Assembly: GCA_022813625.1 (NCBI GenBank) | Contig: JAKLMB010000016.1 | Coordinates: 186,001-250,000 of the forward strand | Length of the DNA: 64,000 nt | Reading direction: 5' to 3' | From: Aaosphaeria pasadenensis | Lineage: Eukaryota > Ascomycota > Dothideomycetes > Pleosporales | Shown: in pieces, positions 21,175 to 33,270 of the stretch | Layout: each line of letters starts with the position of its first letter | How positions within the stretch are numbered: the first letter of the stretch is position 1 | The notes under the pieces: model-generated | The model's input: the letters and a program-made list of their open reading frames with translations, nothing else | Database searches by the model: none | Told to the model about the DNA's origin: nothing | Program-made: the position numbers and the translations under genes

Positions 21175-23812
21175 ATGAAGTTCGCTCCGGTAGTCTCCTG
21201 CCTGTTGGCGGTAGGCTCCAATGCATTTATAGGAGTACCTGATATGAGCAGGCTCATTCAGAAGGCTCTTGATCTTCTGGATGTCTCATTGGATCCATCG
21301 ACTAATGCTCCTGCGGGGGTATTAGTTGCTCCTTCAGCTACTACCTTGGCCACTGTTGTGAGCAAACCTACCCCACGGGCAGTCAACAATGCGGCAGATA
21401 CAGCATACTGGCTGGCAGATACCCCAAAGCAAGGCGTTGCTGCCTTCAACAAGGACCCTCAGGGCTACAAGGTTTGGCGCAATGTCAAAGACTATGGTGC
21501 TAAGGGTAGGCTTCATTGATATACTCCAATACCCATCTAAGCAGCTAACGTAAAATAGGTGATGGTGTAACGGACGACTCTAACGCAATCAATCGTGCTA
21601 TCGCAGACCAAGATCGTTGCGGCCCATGGGTTTGCGATTCTTCCACCGACTCGCCTGCTGTCGTCTACTTCCCATCAGGCACTTATGTTATCGGAAAAGC
21701 TATTGTTATGTACTACATGACCCAGCTCCACGGAAACGCCAATGATCTCCCGATTTTGAAGGCTGCGCCCACGCTCCAGGCTCTGGCTCTGATTGATGCA
21801 AGCCCTTACAGCAATGAGAATGGCGAGGCAGGCTGGATCTCGACCAATTTATTCATGCGTCAGATTCGCAATTTTGTCATCGATTTGACCCCTATTCCAC
21901 CAGAGAAGGCTGCACAGGGTATCCACTGGCCAGCGTCGCAGGCAACTTCCATTCAAAATGTCAAGATTCGCATGGCTCAGTCCGCAAACTCACAGCAAAC
22001 TGGTCTCTTTATTGAAAATGGCAAGTACCCCCAAAGTGTGCGGTCAAACATTCATATGGGAATGGTTGCTAACTATAACCAGGATCTGGCGGTTACTTGG
22101 TAGATCTTGACATCACTGGTGGTCTTTATGGCATGAACATCGGTAATCAACAATTCACCATGCGCGGCATCAAGATCTCGAAGGCCCAGATCGGCATTTC
22201 CCAGATCTGGAACTGGGGCTGGCTGTACCAAGGGCTTCACATCTCCGATTGCAAAACTGCATTCTCTATGATCAATGGTCTCACTAATGATCAGCTCGTC
22301 GGCTCTGCGGTCATCGTTGACAGCGACATCACGAATTGCGACACATTTGTTGACATGGCCTGGACACCCAATGCTAAGCCCATTGGTGCTGGACAGCTGA
22401 TCTTGGAGAATATTGAGCTCACCAATGTCGGAACCGCCGTCAAGGGGTCCAACACAACTGTTCTCCCCGGAGGCACCACGACCATCACAGCTTGGGGCCA
22501 GGGAAATAAGTACACACCCAATGGTCCCGAGAAGTTCCAAGGTCCCTTGACTCCAGCAAGGCGGCCCTCAGAACTGCTCAATGGCAACAAATACTGGGCG
22601 GTCGTCAAGCCTCAATACGAGCGCCTACCCTTGTCGACATTCATTAGTGCACGCACTGCTGGAGCTAAAGGCGATGGTAGAACAGACGATACCACTGCCA
22701 TCCAGAACGCTGTCAACCGGGCCGTTTCCGAGAACAAGATCGTTTTCTTTGATCACGGCGTTTATAAGATTACTAAGACCATCTACCTGCCACCAGGAGC
22801 ACGTCTGGTCGGAGAAATCTACTCTGTGATTATGGCGTCCGGAAATGCCTGGGGTGATGTGAATAACCCAGTACCAGTTATCCAGATTGGCAAGCCCGGT
22901 GAGCGAGGCAGCATTGAGTGGTCTGACATGGTCGTCGCGACACAGGGTCCTACTCCAGGTGCTAAGATTATCGAGTACAACCTCGACACAACCCGTGGAT
23001 CAGGTATCTGGGATGTACACACCCGCATTGGTGGTGCAAAGGGAACCAACCTACAGGTTGCCCAATGCCCTATCTACACGACAAAGCCTGAGTGTATGTC
23101 TGCCCATACGAATGTCCATGTCACGAAGACTGGAAACGGTGCTTATTTTGAAAACAATTGGTTCTGGGTAAGTCATGATTAGTGTTCTTTCGGTGTGAAT
23201 TTTGCTAACAGTATTCAACAGACTGCCGATCACGACCTAGATGACTGGAACAGCACGCGAGTCTCCATCTATACAGGGCGTGGCATGCTTGTCGAGGCAT
23301 CAAATGTAATGCTCTGGGCCAGCGGCGTCGAGCACCATGCTCTCTACCAATACCAATTCGCCAACGCGAAGAACATCTTCGCTGGATTCATTCAGACCGA
23401 AACGCCGTACTACATGCCGAACCCAGATGCTAAATCACAACCCTACCCGATCTCTTCGGCTCTCAACGACCCCAACTACGCTACAGCCTGCCCAGCTGGT
23501 TCCATCTGCGATGCATACGGCCTGAGGATCTTGAACTCTCAATCCGTACACGTCTACGGAGCAGGACTGTACTCGTTCTTCAGGGACTACGACGTGTCGT
23601 GCAGCTCACCCGATGCTCCAAACGGGAACCGATACTGCCAGGATCGGATCTTGAGCATTGAGGGTTCGTCGACCAGCGACGTGATCATCTACACCTTGAA
23701 CGAAGTAGGTGCGTTACAGATGGTTACGATCGATGGCCAGGACAAGGCGAAGTGGTCGGATAACCTGAGTGTATATCCCAACGCCATCGGCCTCTTCACT
23801 TACAAGGTTTGA
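21175..23812 (+). CDS. Secreted GH55 exo-beta-1,3-glucanase
   Basis: Four exons: 21175-21505, 21559-22020, 22083-23167 and 23222-23812, giving 822 residues. The N-terminus MKFAPVVSCLLAVGSNA looks like a cleavable signal peptide, so the enzyme is secreted. GH55 proteins are two tandem pectate-lyase-like beta-helices. Both repeat starts are visible: NVKDYGAKGDGVTDDSNAIN near residue 105 and ISARTAGAKGDGRTDDTTAI near residue 500. Other family blocks are QGLHISDCKTAFSMI, TADHDLDDWN and SGVEHHALYQYQFANAKNIF. The enzyme releases glucose from the ends of beta-1,3-glucan, in cell-wall turnover or attack on other fungi. The second intron starts with GC (GCAAGT at 22021) and ends with AG. Only that splice joins ENG to GSGGYLVDLDITGG; the nearby GT donor gives a frame with a stop. 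Confidence 0.93.
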
Positions 23813-26376
23813 GAAACGAGACAGAGTAAGCCGTCTCTTCCTAGCGAAGGGAATGGGGCTTCCGCAGAATGTGCAAACTTTTCCATCTACCTTGTTTTAC
23901 TCTTCCTCATGTCTATATTTAGGGACTACTTCGCATGCTAGATGTTAAATCAGGTAGATCAAGGCCTGCTTAGAGGTTTTTTTTCCTTGAGGAAATCAAC
24001 ATGATGGAGCCTAGGCATTCCTTTTCCTACCCAATGCATTTTCTCTTTCTCTCTTCATTTCCGTTCTCTGTGTCGTGTATCTGATATCAGGATAGTATAT
24101 TTCCCCACCTTGCACAGCAAGACGAGGGGCAAATGAAAGGTTGGAAAGTTGCGATTATGTGGACGTCTATGGTAGACATAAATGGGATATGTTTAACGAT
24201 GAGCGCAGCACTGGAGGGCCCTAGTCTCTCTCTTGTGTGTGTAGTTTTCCTTATACTATGTGAATTCTCCATGCGATCCTTTCACCAGTGTGTTGTTGCA
24301 GCTTCATGGATACGTACCGACATATCGAAAGAACGCCCTGTCTGGTTTAGCGCAGGATGTACGACAAAGTTAAGAAGTGACATGTCAGGAAATCTTGCAT
24401 TCACACGACCGAGAATCTCTATACCTTTAAGCGCAGTTGTTTGCAATGACAGCAGAATGAGGACGACGTATGATTTGCAGGATGATAGGCTGATCGAGCA
24501 GACGTGTGAATGTGGAGAACGTACGCCACGCGCCCCTCTTCCCGGCCGTTTCACGTGTGATTGATGGTAGGCAAAATGGGAGTCGATGACTGAAAAGGAG
24601 GGGCTCAAGTATCTGATAAATTATCGTTGTCGCACGTTTTGTTATCAAGTTTGAAACTATTTTCCCTTCCTGATCGCTGGCAGAATTATTGGGGTACGTG
24701 GGAAGTTTGTGCCGCTTTATGCCTACTATGAATTGTAATGCGTGTACGTGGAGTTTTGGCCATGCTGTATGAATCCGGGTGGATTTGGGCGCGTGTGTAC
24801 TCGTACACGTTTGATGACACTGTCGAATGGACCTAGTAAAGGAGTATGGAATGAAGAAGGAGAATAATGGCGTAGAGGAATTATTGAGGAGTAATAGAAT
24901 ATTTTAGAGAGGCACAGAGAGAATAGTTAGATGGAACGAGTTTACTAAGTTACCAGGAGCGAACGAGAATAGTCGGTACTCGGTAACAACCTAGTTAGGA
25001 CAAGTGCGCGATTGATGATGAAAATCATGGTGATGGCCCAAGGCAGGCAATAGAATTGCATAGACTGGGCTGACCGGGCATGGTTTGGTTGGCCTGAGAC
25101 TGGCTGGCTGGGCTGGCTGGTTAGTTAGTTGGTTGGTTGCTAAGTCCGTCGGCGGGTGGTAGTGTAGTGGTGATGATGGTCTTGTAGCAGCAGAGCAGTT
25201 CTCGACAATACGACGTTGCGGCTGATCAAGAAACTCCGAGACCAGCTAACATCGCCACCGCCTCAGCCTCCGCCTGAAGCTGGTCATGTAACACATTATT
25301 GACAATGTGTCCGTGACCTTCGTGGAAGTGTTTATGCGAAATGGGATGAGGGAAGAGGGGAGCAAGAGAAATGAGGAAGAGGGAAGAGGATGAGAAAAGG
25401 AAGAAGAGGATAGAAATGTAGAGTGTAAAGATGGTGATACATGTAATATGTATGCATGATGTATGGGAGATTCGATGATGTATGCGTGTCCTAGACTTCA
25501 AGTGTTCCGAGTCTAGGATACCCAAAAGTGGATTAGATTACTGTGGGTAAAATGAGTGACAACTGCTGTGTTCTGGAAGATGGAGAGCAAACAGGGGCCA
25601 ACTCCGACAAGTCCAAAAAAGATAGGTAACGATTAATTGGTTATTAGTACATACCTGGTGGAGATAGTCGTTATTGTAGAAAAGAAAAGAAGCCGTAGAA
25701 TAGCTAGGGTATTGAGGCCGTTGGGTGATTCAGATGCCAAAAATAGGAATGATGGGATGTCTGGATAGGGGGAGTTCGCCTCCAGACCATACCCGATTGG
25801 TATTGGCGTGGTTGCCCCCCTGGTGTATTTTGAATGTTTATTGCTATCGACTCGTCTTTAAGCCCAATCGGGTTTAGTCCCTATGAACCCACTCTCTCCT
25901 CACTCTCTCTCCCTAAACATCCTCAACCCTTTCCTTTCAATCTTTCCTCTTCGTTCCTCCACACTGTTACTCCTCATCCTTCTTCTCCTCCTCCTTCTTC
26001 CGTCCTCCCATCATTAATTTCTAGACACCTTTCACTCGCTCGCTATTCTCAACTTATCCCATTTTCATTTCAACCGCCATTCTTCCTTCGTTGCTAGTCA
26101 CTCGTTACCCACCTCGGAATCCATATTTTGTCTCACGCCTCCGGTTGATTGATTGGCCCTCCGCGTTTCGAAAGTCGTTGACCTGCCCCCATTTCCATCC
26201 CAAAACACCCAACACCAGTTACACCATCACTTCCACCTGATCATTTCACCGCCAGCCCGCGTAATTTCTCGAGTCCTCTCCATCTACTCATCACATATCC
26301 GTCCTACCGAACTAGAGCTACTGCCTCTCCTACACGAACCTACGAGCCGCCTCATAGCATATAAACGGTGTACACG
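23813..26376. other. Intergenic region before the DUF7137-like gene
   Basis: About 2.6 kb without a recognisable gene. 24700-25500 contains low-complexity GG/TTGG and GAAGAGGA stretches. 25860-26330 is pyrimidine-rich and reads like a long leader of the next gene. Small frames such as 25226-25525 (-) are compositionally biased and resemble nothing. Confidence 0.55.
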
Positions 26377-27333
26377 ATGAGGCCCGCTCAGTTGCTCGCT
26401 GCGGTCGTCGCACTGTCCTCCGTCACCGCCGCCTGGCCAGACATGTTCGACCATACAAATGCAATCTCTCCCGTCAAGAATGTGATCTACGGAAGGCAAG
26501 ACAGTGGGTTGACCCGGCATACTACAACTCCCCTGCATCACACGCGATACTAACAGCACTACCCATAGATTCGGAATCCACAGAGCCTAGCAAGACCGCA
26601 GAACCAAAGTCCTCCGCCACGGATGGAAAGCCAGAGAAGACTGAAGATCCAAAGGAGACAAACTCGGGATCCGCGTCGGCCACTGCCACAGGAAAGGACA
26701 AGGCTTCACAGACCGGAAAGGCCAGTGGCACTGCCAGCGCCACCAAGTCCAAGTCCAAGTCCATCGCTCCCGACAAGCCAGCCGGTGGCATCCAAATGAT
26801 CACCCCGGAGGCCATTGCTGGACCTCAATACTACAAGATTGGTGACTGGGTCACATTCGCCTGGAACTACACCAGTCTCCTCGTCACTCCCAAGGCCGTC
26901 GACATCATGGCTACATGCACAAAGAACCAGGCCACTTACACGCTCGCAGTCAATCAATCTGTGGAGGAGACGGGCCGCATCCTATGGGATACCTCCAAGG
27001 ACAAGGACAGCAACAACCCTCTTCTTACCGAAATGTATACCTTGCTCGTCTACGACTCCGAATCCGACGTTACGGCCATCCCATCGCCCGGCCATTTGGG
27101 CAGCGCCAACTCCTTCAGGTTCGGTCTCTATCAGCCACAGAAATACGTCCCTTGGGCGGGTATGTTATCACGATGGTCTTCATTCGATGCTTAACACTAA
27201 CACCACTTCAGAGTTCGAGTGCGCAAACTGCAACGGTGCCATGGGCACCTTGACCCTCAATGCCCTCTTCATCACATGCGCGACCACATTCGGATCCCTT
27301 CTCTACTTCGCCTATAGTTTCGGTGCCTTCTGA
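26377..27333 (+). CDS. DUF7137-like fungal membrane/surface protein
   Basis: Three exons: 26377-26503, 26569-27159 and 27212-27333, giving 279 residues. Intron 1 has a canonical branch site (ATACTAACA). The protein starts with a signal peptide (MRPAQLLAAVVALSSVTAAW). A Ser/Thr/Lys-rich linker follows (residues 45-125), probably O-glycosylated. A beta-rich domain then begins GGIQMITPEAIAGPQYYKIGDWVTFAWNYTSLLV. Conserved cysteines lie in TCTKNQATYTL and ECANCNGAMG. The end is one hydrophobic helix (LFITCATTFGSLLYFAYSF), giving a type I membrane protein with a very short tail. The pattern matches the fungal family I know as DUF7137, whose function is unknown. The domain looks immunoglobulin-like, as in Kre9/Knh wall proteins, so a cell-surface or secretory-pathway role is plausible but inferred. 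Confidence 0.82.
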
Positions 27334-28245
27334 TCTCGTCCTTCCGGAATCATGTCGAAACCTCATCTTGAACGGGAATCCCTCCCCGACCTACCCACAT
27401 TCCTAAATAGCATCAACATCCTCTGCATCGAAATAACGGCGTTCTCTCACTATTTATATTTGTTCTTGTACATTCACTCCTTATACGGTCTAAAATATTG
27501 GTTTACAGCGGCAACGCTACGCTACGAAGAGTCTAGTCACTGCTCGTGACTAGTGGAGTTTCCGGTGTGGTGCGCTATCTATATGGAGAATTATTGGGCT
27601 GGTGTGGGCGCAGTACTTGCATCTTTTGACATATAAAAGGCTTTAATACTTTTGGCGAGAATACAGGAGAAGCAAAGCGCAGGGGAAGACGAAGGCTCTT
27701 GGCATCATACATTTCCGATTGCTGAAAGGGTGAGGGTGAAGTTTGGGTAGAGTTGGAAGCGCATGTCACGATCTATGTCAATGTAGCGTTCTTGCGTGAA
27801 GCACTACATTATCGCTCCTTCACATATCACATACTAAATGCATCAAATCACGAGCTTACAATGCTTTCAAAAGTTGAACCACACAATATCTCTCGAATTT
27901 GTTCCATTAATGATATCGTTCGCTCGATCAAGTGTAACCCTCGGCTGTGTATCAACAAACACATTGCGGAATGCAATGTACCTATGCATTCCTTCTTTAC
28001 TACGCCTATTTATCGAGAAGGAAAATATAATGACATAGAATTTGGTATCTCCCAGGAAACCCGAACGCCGACCCAGGAATGTTTAGGCTTGCACGATAGA
28101 TTCCATTCCCTTGTTCCATGTTCTTTATGTCCTTCTGTGTGAACCGTAAGTATATCAGGACACAATATATGTCCATGTGAAATAGACGAATGAACTTGCT
28201 GAAAGATTCCCTCCACAGCCGCAGGCGAATCTGGAAAATGCAACA
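27334..28245. other. Intergenic region between convergent genes
   Basis: About 900 bp holding the 3' ends of the DUF7137-like gene and RAD26. A 129-codon frame at 27753-28142 has no recognisable product. Confidence 0.55.
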
Positions 28246-31200
28246 TCAAGCCCTTCCAGACGGCCTGTTTCTCCTCCATTCTTCTTTGAGCACCCAGCGA
28301 CCCCTCCCCGCCGTACCCTTCTCCAGTGTCGCCAGCGTCTTCAGGCACTCTCTAAACTCTTCACTGCGACCAGGAACCTGCCGACACAAGTGGTCGAACT
28401 GGTCCACCAGCATCTTTGTGGGCACGGAGCCATTGTGCGTGAGCATGAACTCTCGAATCCTCTCCAACATTGCACGACCCCGGAAGGCGGTGGGCGTAGA
28501 CGTTCCCGAGCGAGACGATGAGCCCCCAGAGGTATCGCCACGACCTTGACGAGCGGCGAGATTGGTCAGGATAGAAGACGACGAGGGTCCGCCTCCTCGG
28601 CCACCCCTCGATGCGCCCAAGCCGCCCCGCGTGGAAGATGCCATGGGCCGGGGACGCGGCGCCTCGGGTCGTCCAGCCTCGCCGTAGAGTCCCGTCCAGG
28701 TTGGTGTCCCCGCTGGCACTGTTCGTGCCTGCTGCTCGGCCTTGCGTAATTCCTCTGCTGCCTGCGCGGCTGTCCGCCGAGCCTCACGCTGGATGAAGGC
28801 CGGGTCGGCTTGTACTTTGCGCTTGCGGCCACCTGGCGCGGAGCTCATGATGGCGTCGTGCTCGAGGACCGAGTGCACGCCTGATTTGGCGAATATGGTA
28901 GACATGAGACGGTTGTCTGATTTTCCTTCGCCATTCTCGCCCTCTGCTTTGCTTTCGGTGGCGGGTTCTTCCTCTTCTGTGGGTGCTTGGAAGGCTTCTG
29001 CATGATCGATGCCGTAGACCTTTGCTAGATCTGCCTTCGTTGTCGTTTCGTTGTCTGTTTCTTTGGCCTTGCCTTTACCTGTGTCCGACGTCGGCGTAGG
29101 CAGTGCCTTCCCGGGCTCCTTTCCGGCTTCGAAATCGACTTCGGAGCCGCGGAATATGTTAGCTGTCTCCGTCTCGGTTTCGACACTCTCGTTTCCGAGC
29201 GTGAATAGGTCGTGAAGATCGCTCATTTGAAACGTCTGCTGTTTCTTCGGATCTCTCAAAACTCGATTGGTGAGAAACTGCTTGAAGATCTGTCGGTGAT
29301 ATATCTTCTCCTCGATGGTACCGGCGGACATGAGACGGTATATCTCAACCTCTCGCTTCTGTCCCAAGCGCCACGATCGCTCTCGTGCTTGGACATCCGT
29401 CGAAGGATTCCAGTCTGGGTCGTAGATGATAACACGGTTAGCACCTGTCAGGTTTACTCCCAAGCCACCGACTTTCGTCGTGAGTAAGAACACATGCAAA
29501 TCAGGGCTTCGGTTGAATTCATCCACTAGATCCTGTCGGTTCTTGATTGGTGTCTCGCCATCCATGCGTCGATAATTGATTCCGTCAAGACTTTTCATCA
29601 TTTTCTCCAGTATGTCGAGCATGATGCGATGCTGAGCGAAGAGGAGTGTCTTATGGCCACCTTTCTTCCAAAGTGAGACGAGCTCCTTGACGACTTGCAT
29701 TTTTCCAGACTTGTTCGCTGCTCCATAATCAAGACGCTTTGAACCATTCTTATGATCTGTTAAGTCTGGGTGGTTGCACACTTTTCGCAGCCAATCTATA
29801 CCATAGAGCATCTGCCGTTTGCCACTCTGGATGGATTTCATTTCATCCGAACTCAGAAAATTTTCATATGCCGACCGTTGCTGTTTCGTGAGTTTGCAGA
29901 ACAACACTTGCTCCTTTTTCTTGGGCAAATCCGTAGCAACATCAACTTTGAATCGTTGTAGGAGATATGGACTAATTGCATCTTTGAGGGTTTCTGCACA
30001 TCGCATTGCAGTCTCGTATTCCAAATTCGACGCGTTGGCATATCCGCCACGCTTTATCGGAAACTCGAACTGATTGCGGAAGTTGATCAAAGTTCCCAGT
30101 CGCATTGGATAGACGAAGTCAAATAATGACCAAAGCTCGGTCAAATTGTTCTGCATCGGCGTTCCAGACAAAATAATACGGTTTGGTGTACGGAGCTCTT
30201 TGCAGTGAATCGTGATAGAGGTATTGGGGTTTCGAATTTTATGGCCTTCATCAAGCACCGCAACGTCCCATTCTGTAGGAATAAGAAATTCTGCGTATGT
30301 TTGTAGTCCCGAGTACGTCGTGACTAGGACATGGCCGTGACGTTTGACTTTCTCTACAATCTTCTTCGCGGCTTTGCCTGCGCTTGTTAATGTCTCGTCG
30401 TAGTCGCCATAACTTCGCAGCTCCATTTCTCTTTCCATGCGATCCTCACGCCTGGTATCAAGCATGCCACTACCTGATGTATGTAGAATCGAGACGCGCA
30501 AGGCCGGCCACCAACGATGAAATTCGTTGACCCACTGCTTCATGACCGTAGCTGGACACACTACAATGACTGGCTTGACAAGTTTCCTCGAGTAATGAAG
30601 TCCGGCAATGAACGATATAGCCTGAATGGTTTTACCCAGGCCCATCTCATCACCAACAATTCCGCCCACACCTTGTGCATATAGTTCCCAAAGCCACTGA
30701 ACGCCTGTCTTTTGATAGTCGAAAAGGGCTGGGTAGATGTCGCCTGGAATTCGGAAGCCGCCGTCGAATTCAGTATCAGACTGTGTGGGATGTGGTAGAT
30801 AACACTCCTCTTCCTCTTCCTCAGCAATAGCAATACCTTGCTTCTCATTTGCTCGTTTCCGTGCGTTTGAGCGATCGTGTGTCCATTTGCGCAAGCGATC
30901 TTTGTATACTCGCTCGTTTCCATCATCAACACCCGCAAGATCTTCCTCTTCAGCCACTGGTTGTGAAACTTTCTCCTTCTTGTTCTTGTTAACACTTGTC
31001 TTACGTTTCCGGCTTCCCGAATCTCCTTTGTAATCATCATCTTCAGATAATTCTTCATAGGCTCCTTCGGACTCACTAAGAGCCGCTAGCTGACGATTCG
31101 TCATACCAGAGTCGAAGTCATCATCTGAATCTCCACCAGGGCCTTCCGCTGCACTGCTGCTATCGTCATAATCTACCTTACGAGTGATCCTCCGCTTCTT

Positions 31201-31947
31201 GGCAGGTCGAATGTTAGAAGCACTTGAATCCGACTCCACATCCTGGAAACCAGGTTTCATTAGATTCTGATGCGATTTTGGACCTTCGTCTGGCTCCTCT
31301 ATGATGTCTTCAACCTCTGCATCTAGCATGACCTCTTCCAGCTTGGATTCCGTGCCTTGTGCTTGCGCCAACTTCGAAAATGGTGTGATTTTTCCTGTCC
31401 GTATCAAAAAATCTCGCCTGGATTCGTTGGGAAGCGGTCGATTAACACCATCGGCTAGAGATTCTTCCTCCTCTGGCCCTTTGTGTCGGTCGTTTATGCG
31501 TTTTTGAATGATGTCCTGCTCAGCATCTATCTCATCTATCCGCTTCTGAAAACCCGCCAACTCTGCACGAAGTTTGAGCTTCTGGGTATCTACCATCGGC
31601 ATCGCAAGCCGATTTCTGAGTTTTTGTATGGCAACCTGTGTTCGCTTGACCTCTGCTTCATTCTTCTCCATGCGCTTTTTATCTCGCTCATCAGCCTGTC
31701 CTGTGAGCAGTTGGTCGGCCTGGCGGCCAATATCCCGTTCCATGTCATCCTGATTCCGAGTACCAGTAGTGAGATACTTCAGACGGGCCTCCTCATCTGC
31801 GTTCTCTGGTATAATCGATTCCATATCTGATGCATCCTCGTTCACGGTAGTTCCTTCCTCTTGAATTTTTGGTGATGTGCCGCTCTTCTCCAAGACTGAT
31901 GATGTATCCTCAGGCGCCTGCGCCTTATCACTTTCCGAGGTATGCAT
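28246..31947 (-). CDS. RAD26: Rad26/CSB (ERCC6) SNF2-family DNA-dependent ATPase
   Basis: A single exon of 1233 residues, starting at the first in-frame ATG (31947); the 21 upstream open codons contain none. The N-terminus carries the Rad26/CSB-type segment ERDIGRQADQLL and acidic and basic patches. The SNF2 helicase motifs are complete: GIVGDEMGLGKTIQ (Walker A Lys439), LDEGHKIRNPN (Asp566), LSGTPMQNNLTELWSLFDF, and in the second lobe FLLTTKVGGLGVNLTGANRVII and DPDWNPSTDVQARERSWRLGQ. The C-terminus (about 1140-1225) resembles the CSB winged-helix domain (MLVDQFDHLCRQVPGRSEEF...LATLEKG). Rad26 binds stalled RNA polymerase II in the nucleus and starts transcription-coupled nucleotide-excision repair. 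Its length fits fungal orthologs (about 1085-1250). The gene is close to certain; the exact start is less so. Confidence 0.95.
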   Translation of the reverse strand: MHTSESDKAQAPEDTSSVLEKSGTSPKIQEEGTTVNEDASDMESIIPENADEEARLKYLTTGTRNQDDMERDIGRQADQLLTGQADERDKKRMEKNEAEVKRTQVAIQKLRNRLAMPMVDTQKLKLRAELAGFQKRIDEIDAEQDIIQKRINDRHKGPEEEESLADGVNRPLPNESRRDFLIRTGKITPFSKLAQAQGTESKLEEVMLDAEVEDIIEEPDEGPKSHQNLMKPGFQDVESDSSASNIRPAKKRRITRKVDYDDSSSAAEGPGGDSDDDFDSGMTNRQLAALSESEGAYEELSEDDDYKGDSGSRKRKTSVNKNKKEKVSQPVAEEEDLAGVDDGNERVYKDRLRKWTHDRSNARKRANEKQGIAIAEEEEEECYLPHPTQSDTEFDGGFRIPGDIYPALFDYQKTGVQWLWELYAQGVGGIVGDEMGLGKTIQAISFIAGLHYSRKLVKPVIVVCPATVMKQWVNEFHRWWPALRVSILHTSGSGMLDTRREDRMEREMELRSYGDYDETLTSAGKAAKKIVEKVKRHGHVLVTTYSGLQTYAEFLIPTEWDVAVLDEGHKIRNPNTSITIHCKELRTPNRIILSGTPMQNNLTELWSLFDFVYPMRLGTLINFRNQFEFPIKRGGYANASNLEYETAMRCAETLKDAISPYLLQRFKVDVATDLPKKKEQVLFCKLTKQQRSAYENFLSSDEMKSIQSGKRQMLYGIDWLRKVCNHPDLTDHKNGSKRLDYGAANKSGKMQVVKELVSLWKKGGHKTLLFAQHRIMLDILEKMMKSLDGINYRRMDGETPIKNRQDLVDEFNRSPDLHVFLLTTKVGGLGVNLTGANRVIIYDPDWNPSTDVQARERSWRLGQKREVEIYRLMSAGTIEEKIYHRQIFKQFLTNRVLRDPKKQQTFQMSDLHDLFTLGNESVETETETANIFRGSEVDFEAGKEPGKALPTPTSDTGKGKAKETDNETTTKADLAKVYGIDHAEAFQAPTEEEEPATESKAEGENGEGKSDNRLMSTIFAKSGVHSVLEHDAIMSSAPGGRKRKVQADPAFIQREARRTAAQAAEELRKAEQQARTVPAGTPTWTGLYGEAGRPEAPRPRPMASSTRGGLGASRGGRGGGPSSSSILTNLAARQGRGDTSGGSSSRSGTSTPTAFRGRAMLERIREFMLTHNGSVPTKMLVDQFDHLCRQVPGRSEEFRECLKTLATLEKGTAGRGRWVLKEEWRRNRPSGRA

Positions 31948-33270
31948 CCCAGATATTTGACCGAGTATTGTCTGGGAGGTATGTGGCTCAGTGATCGAAG
32001 CAAGAATCACGATGCTTGCTTGTGAGATGGGCGACTGATGCCTACGAGGGTGGTTGCCTGCGGGCGAAAAGCTGCGGATGATGCGCGGTGCAGGCTAAGG
32101 GTCGTGGAGGAGATTTGCGAGGAACTGTCGAAGGGCGAAAAGTCCCATCACGTAGGGCAGTACCGTGAACGAGCGTCTAGGCGTAGGAAAATGGTTAGCC
32201 ACTTGATGCTGCGCATAAAAAGTTCATACAACGTCATCGAATCGCGCCAAGAGCTAGCGTCAATACCAAAACACGTGATGATCATCCACGCGACTTAAAC
32301 TACCCTGCGCCGATCTCCACTAGAAATGCTACATTAGGTACAGATGTGTGGTATGTACTACACATGCATATTGTATTGGACGATATCTCTTCGAATTTTA
32401 AAAATGAAGTATGATTCCAACAGCAGCGAACTATCAATCATTGACATTAGATAAGCAATGTTCCGTCTACCGCACATCTTATCACTGGTTGAATATCCAT
32501 GTCGCGACTCACGAAGCATCCAATAGTGGCTGGATATAAGTGTTGTACATATATTGAAAAGTCTCCCTACTCATGGGCATGTGATAAAGACGATCATTTG
32601 AAATGGCATACAGACTTTATTTTTAGACACTCTGGGGGCATCATTTGGAAAAATAACCGGCCCATTGGCAGTCCAAGTGATATGTTTTCCGGTGAGAGTT
32701 CAGATTTGTAGTTATTTAGTATACAATTTGATTTCGTTCAGTATTCGAATGTCATCATGTCCGTTATATCCGTGGGCTTCCGTCATTTTACCACATACTC
32801 ACTCTTCGTTCGTTTACCTGTAACAGCCTCTCTTCGAAGTCTTCGGAGACATTGGATGACATAACTCGGAACATTTACCCACGCTACGAATGTCTCCTGT
32901 CTCTATCGCAACTCTTTGTCTTAAAACGAATCGTGTCCGATTGAACTAGTTCTGTAGGCGATGATCCAACAAGCTCAGCATAAGAGTTTTATGGTTGAGC
33001 TTGAACCCAATAAGCTCACAGCTACGACGTGCTGACATCGAACCCTTAGAAGAGGCATAAGAAAATTACGTAGCCCCGGCAATTATGGATCCAATGCATT
33101 ATACTATATGATGAATTGGTGCTTATTAGTGATGTAAAACGAAACTGCGAGTTCATCAGCTTGTATATAATGCAAGGCATGCACACCCTTTCCGTGCACC
33201 GTAGTATCAATGATTCAATACTATTCTCAAGCCAAACCGTAACCTGAGGTCTTTACTAACATACAACAAA
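31948..33270. other. Divergent intergenic region between RAD26 and the adenylation enzyme
   Basis: About 1.3 kb containing promoters for both flanking genes. Its second half is visibly richer in A and T than the housekeeping regions. No gene is recognised; a 70-codon frame at 32499-32711 resembles nothing. Confidence 0.55.

Noticed and set aside
31948..32010. Longer N-terminus of RAD26 starting at 32010
   Set aside because: The frame is open but the codon at 32010 is GTG; the first ATG is at 31947.
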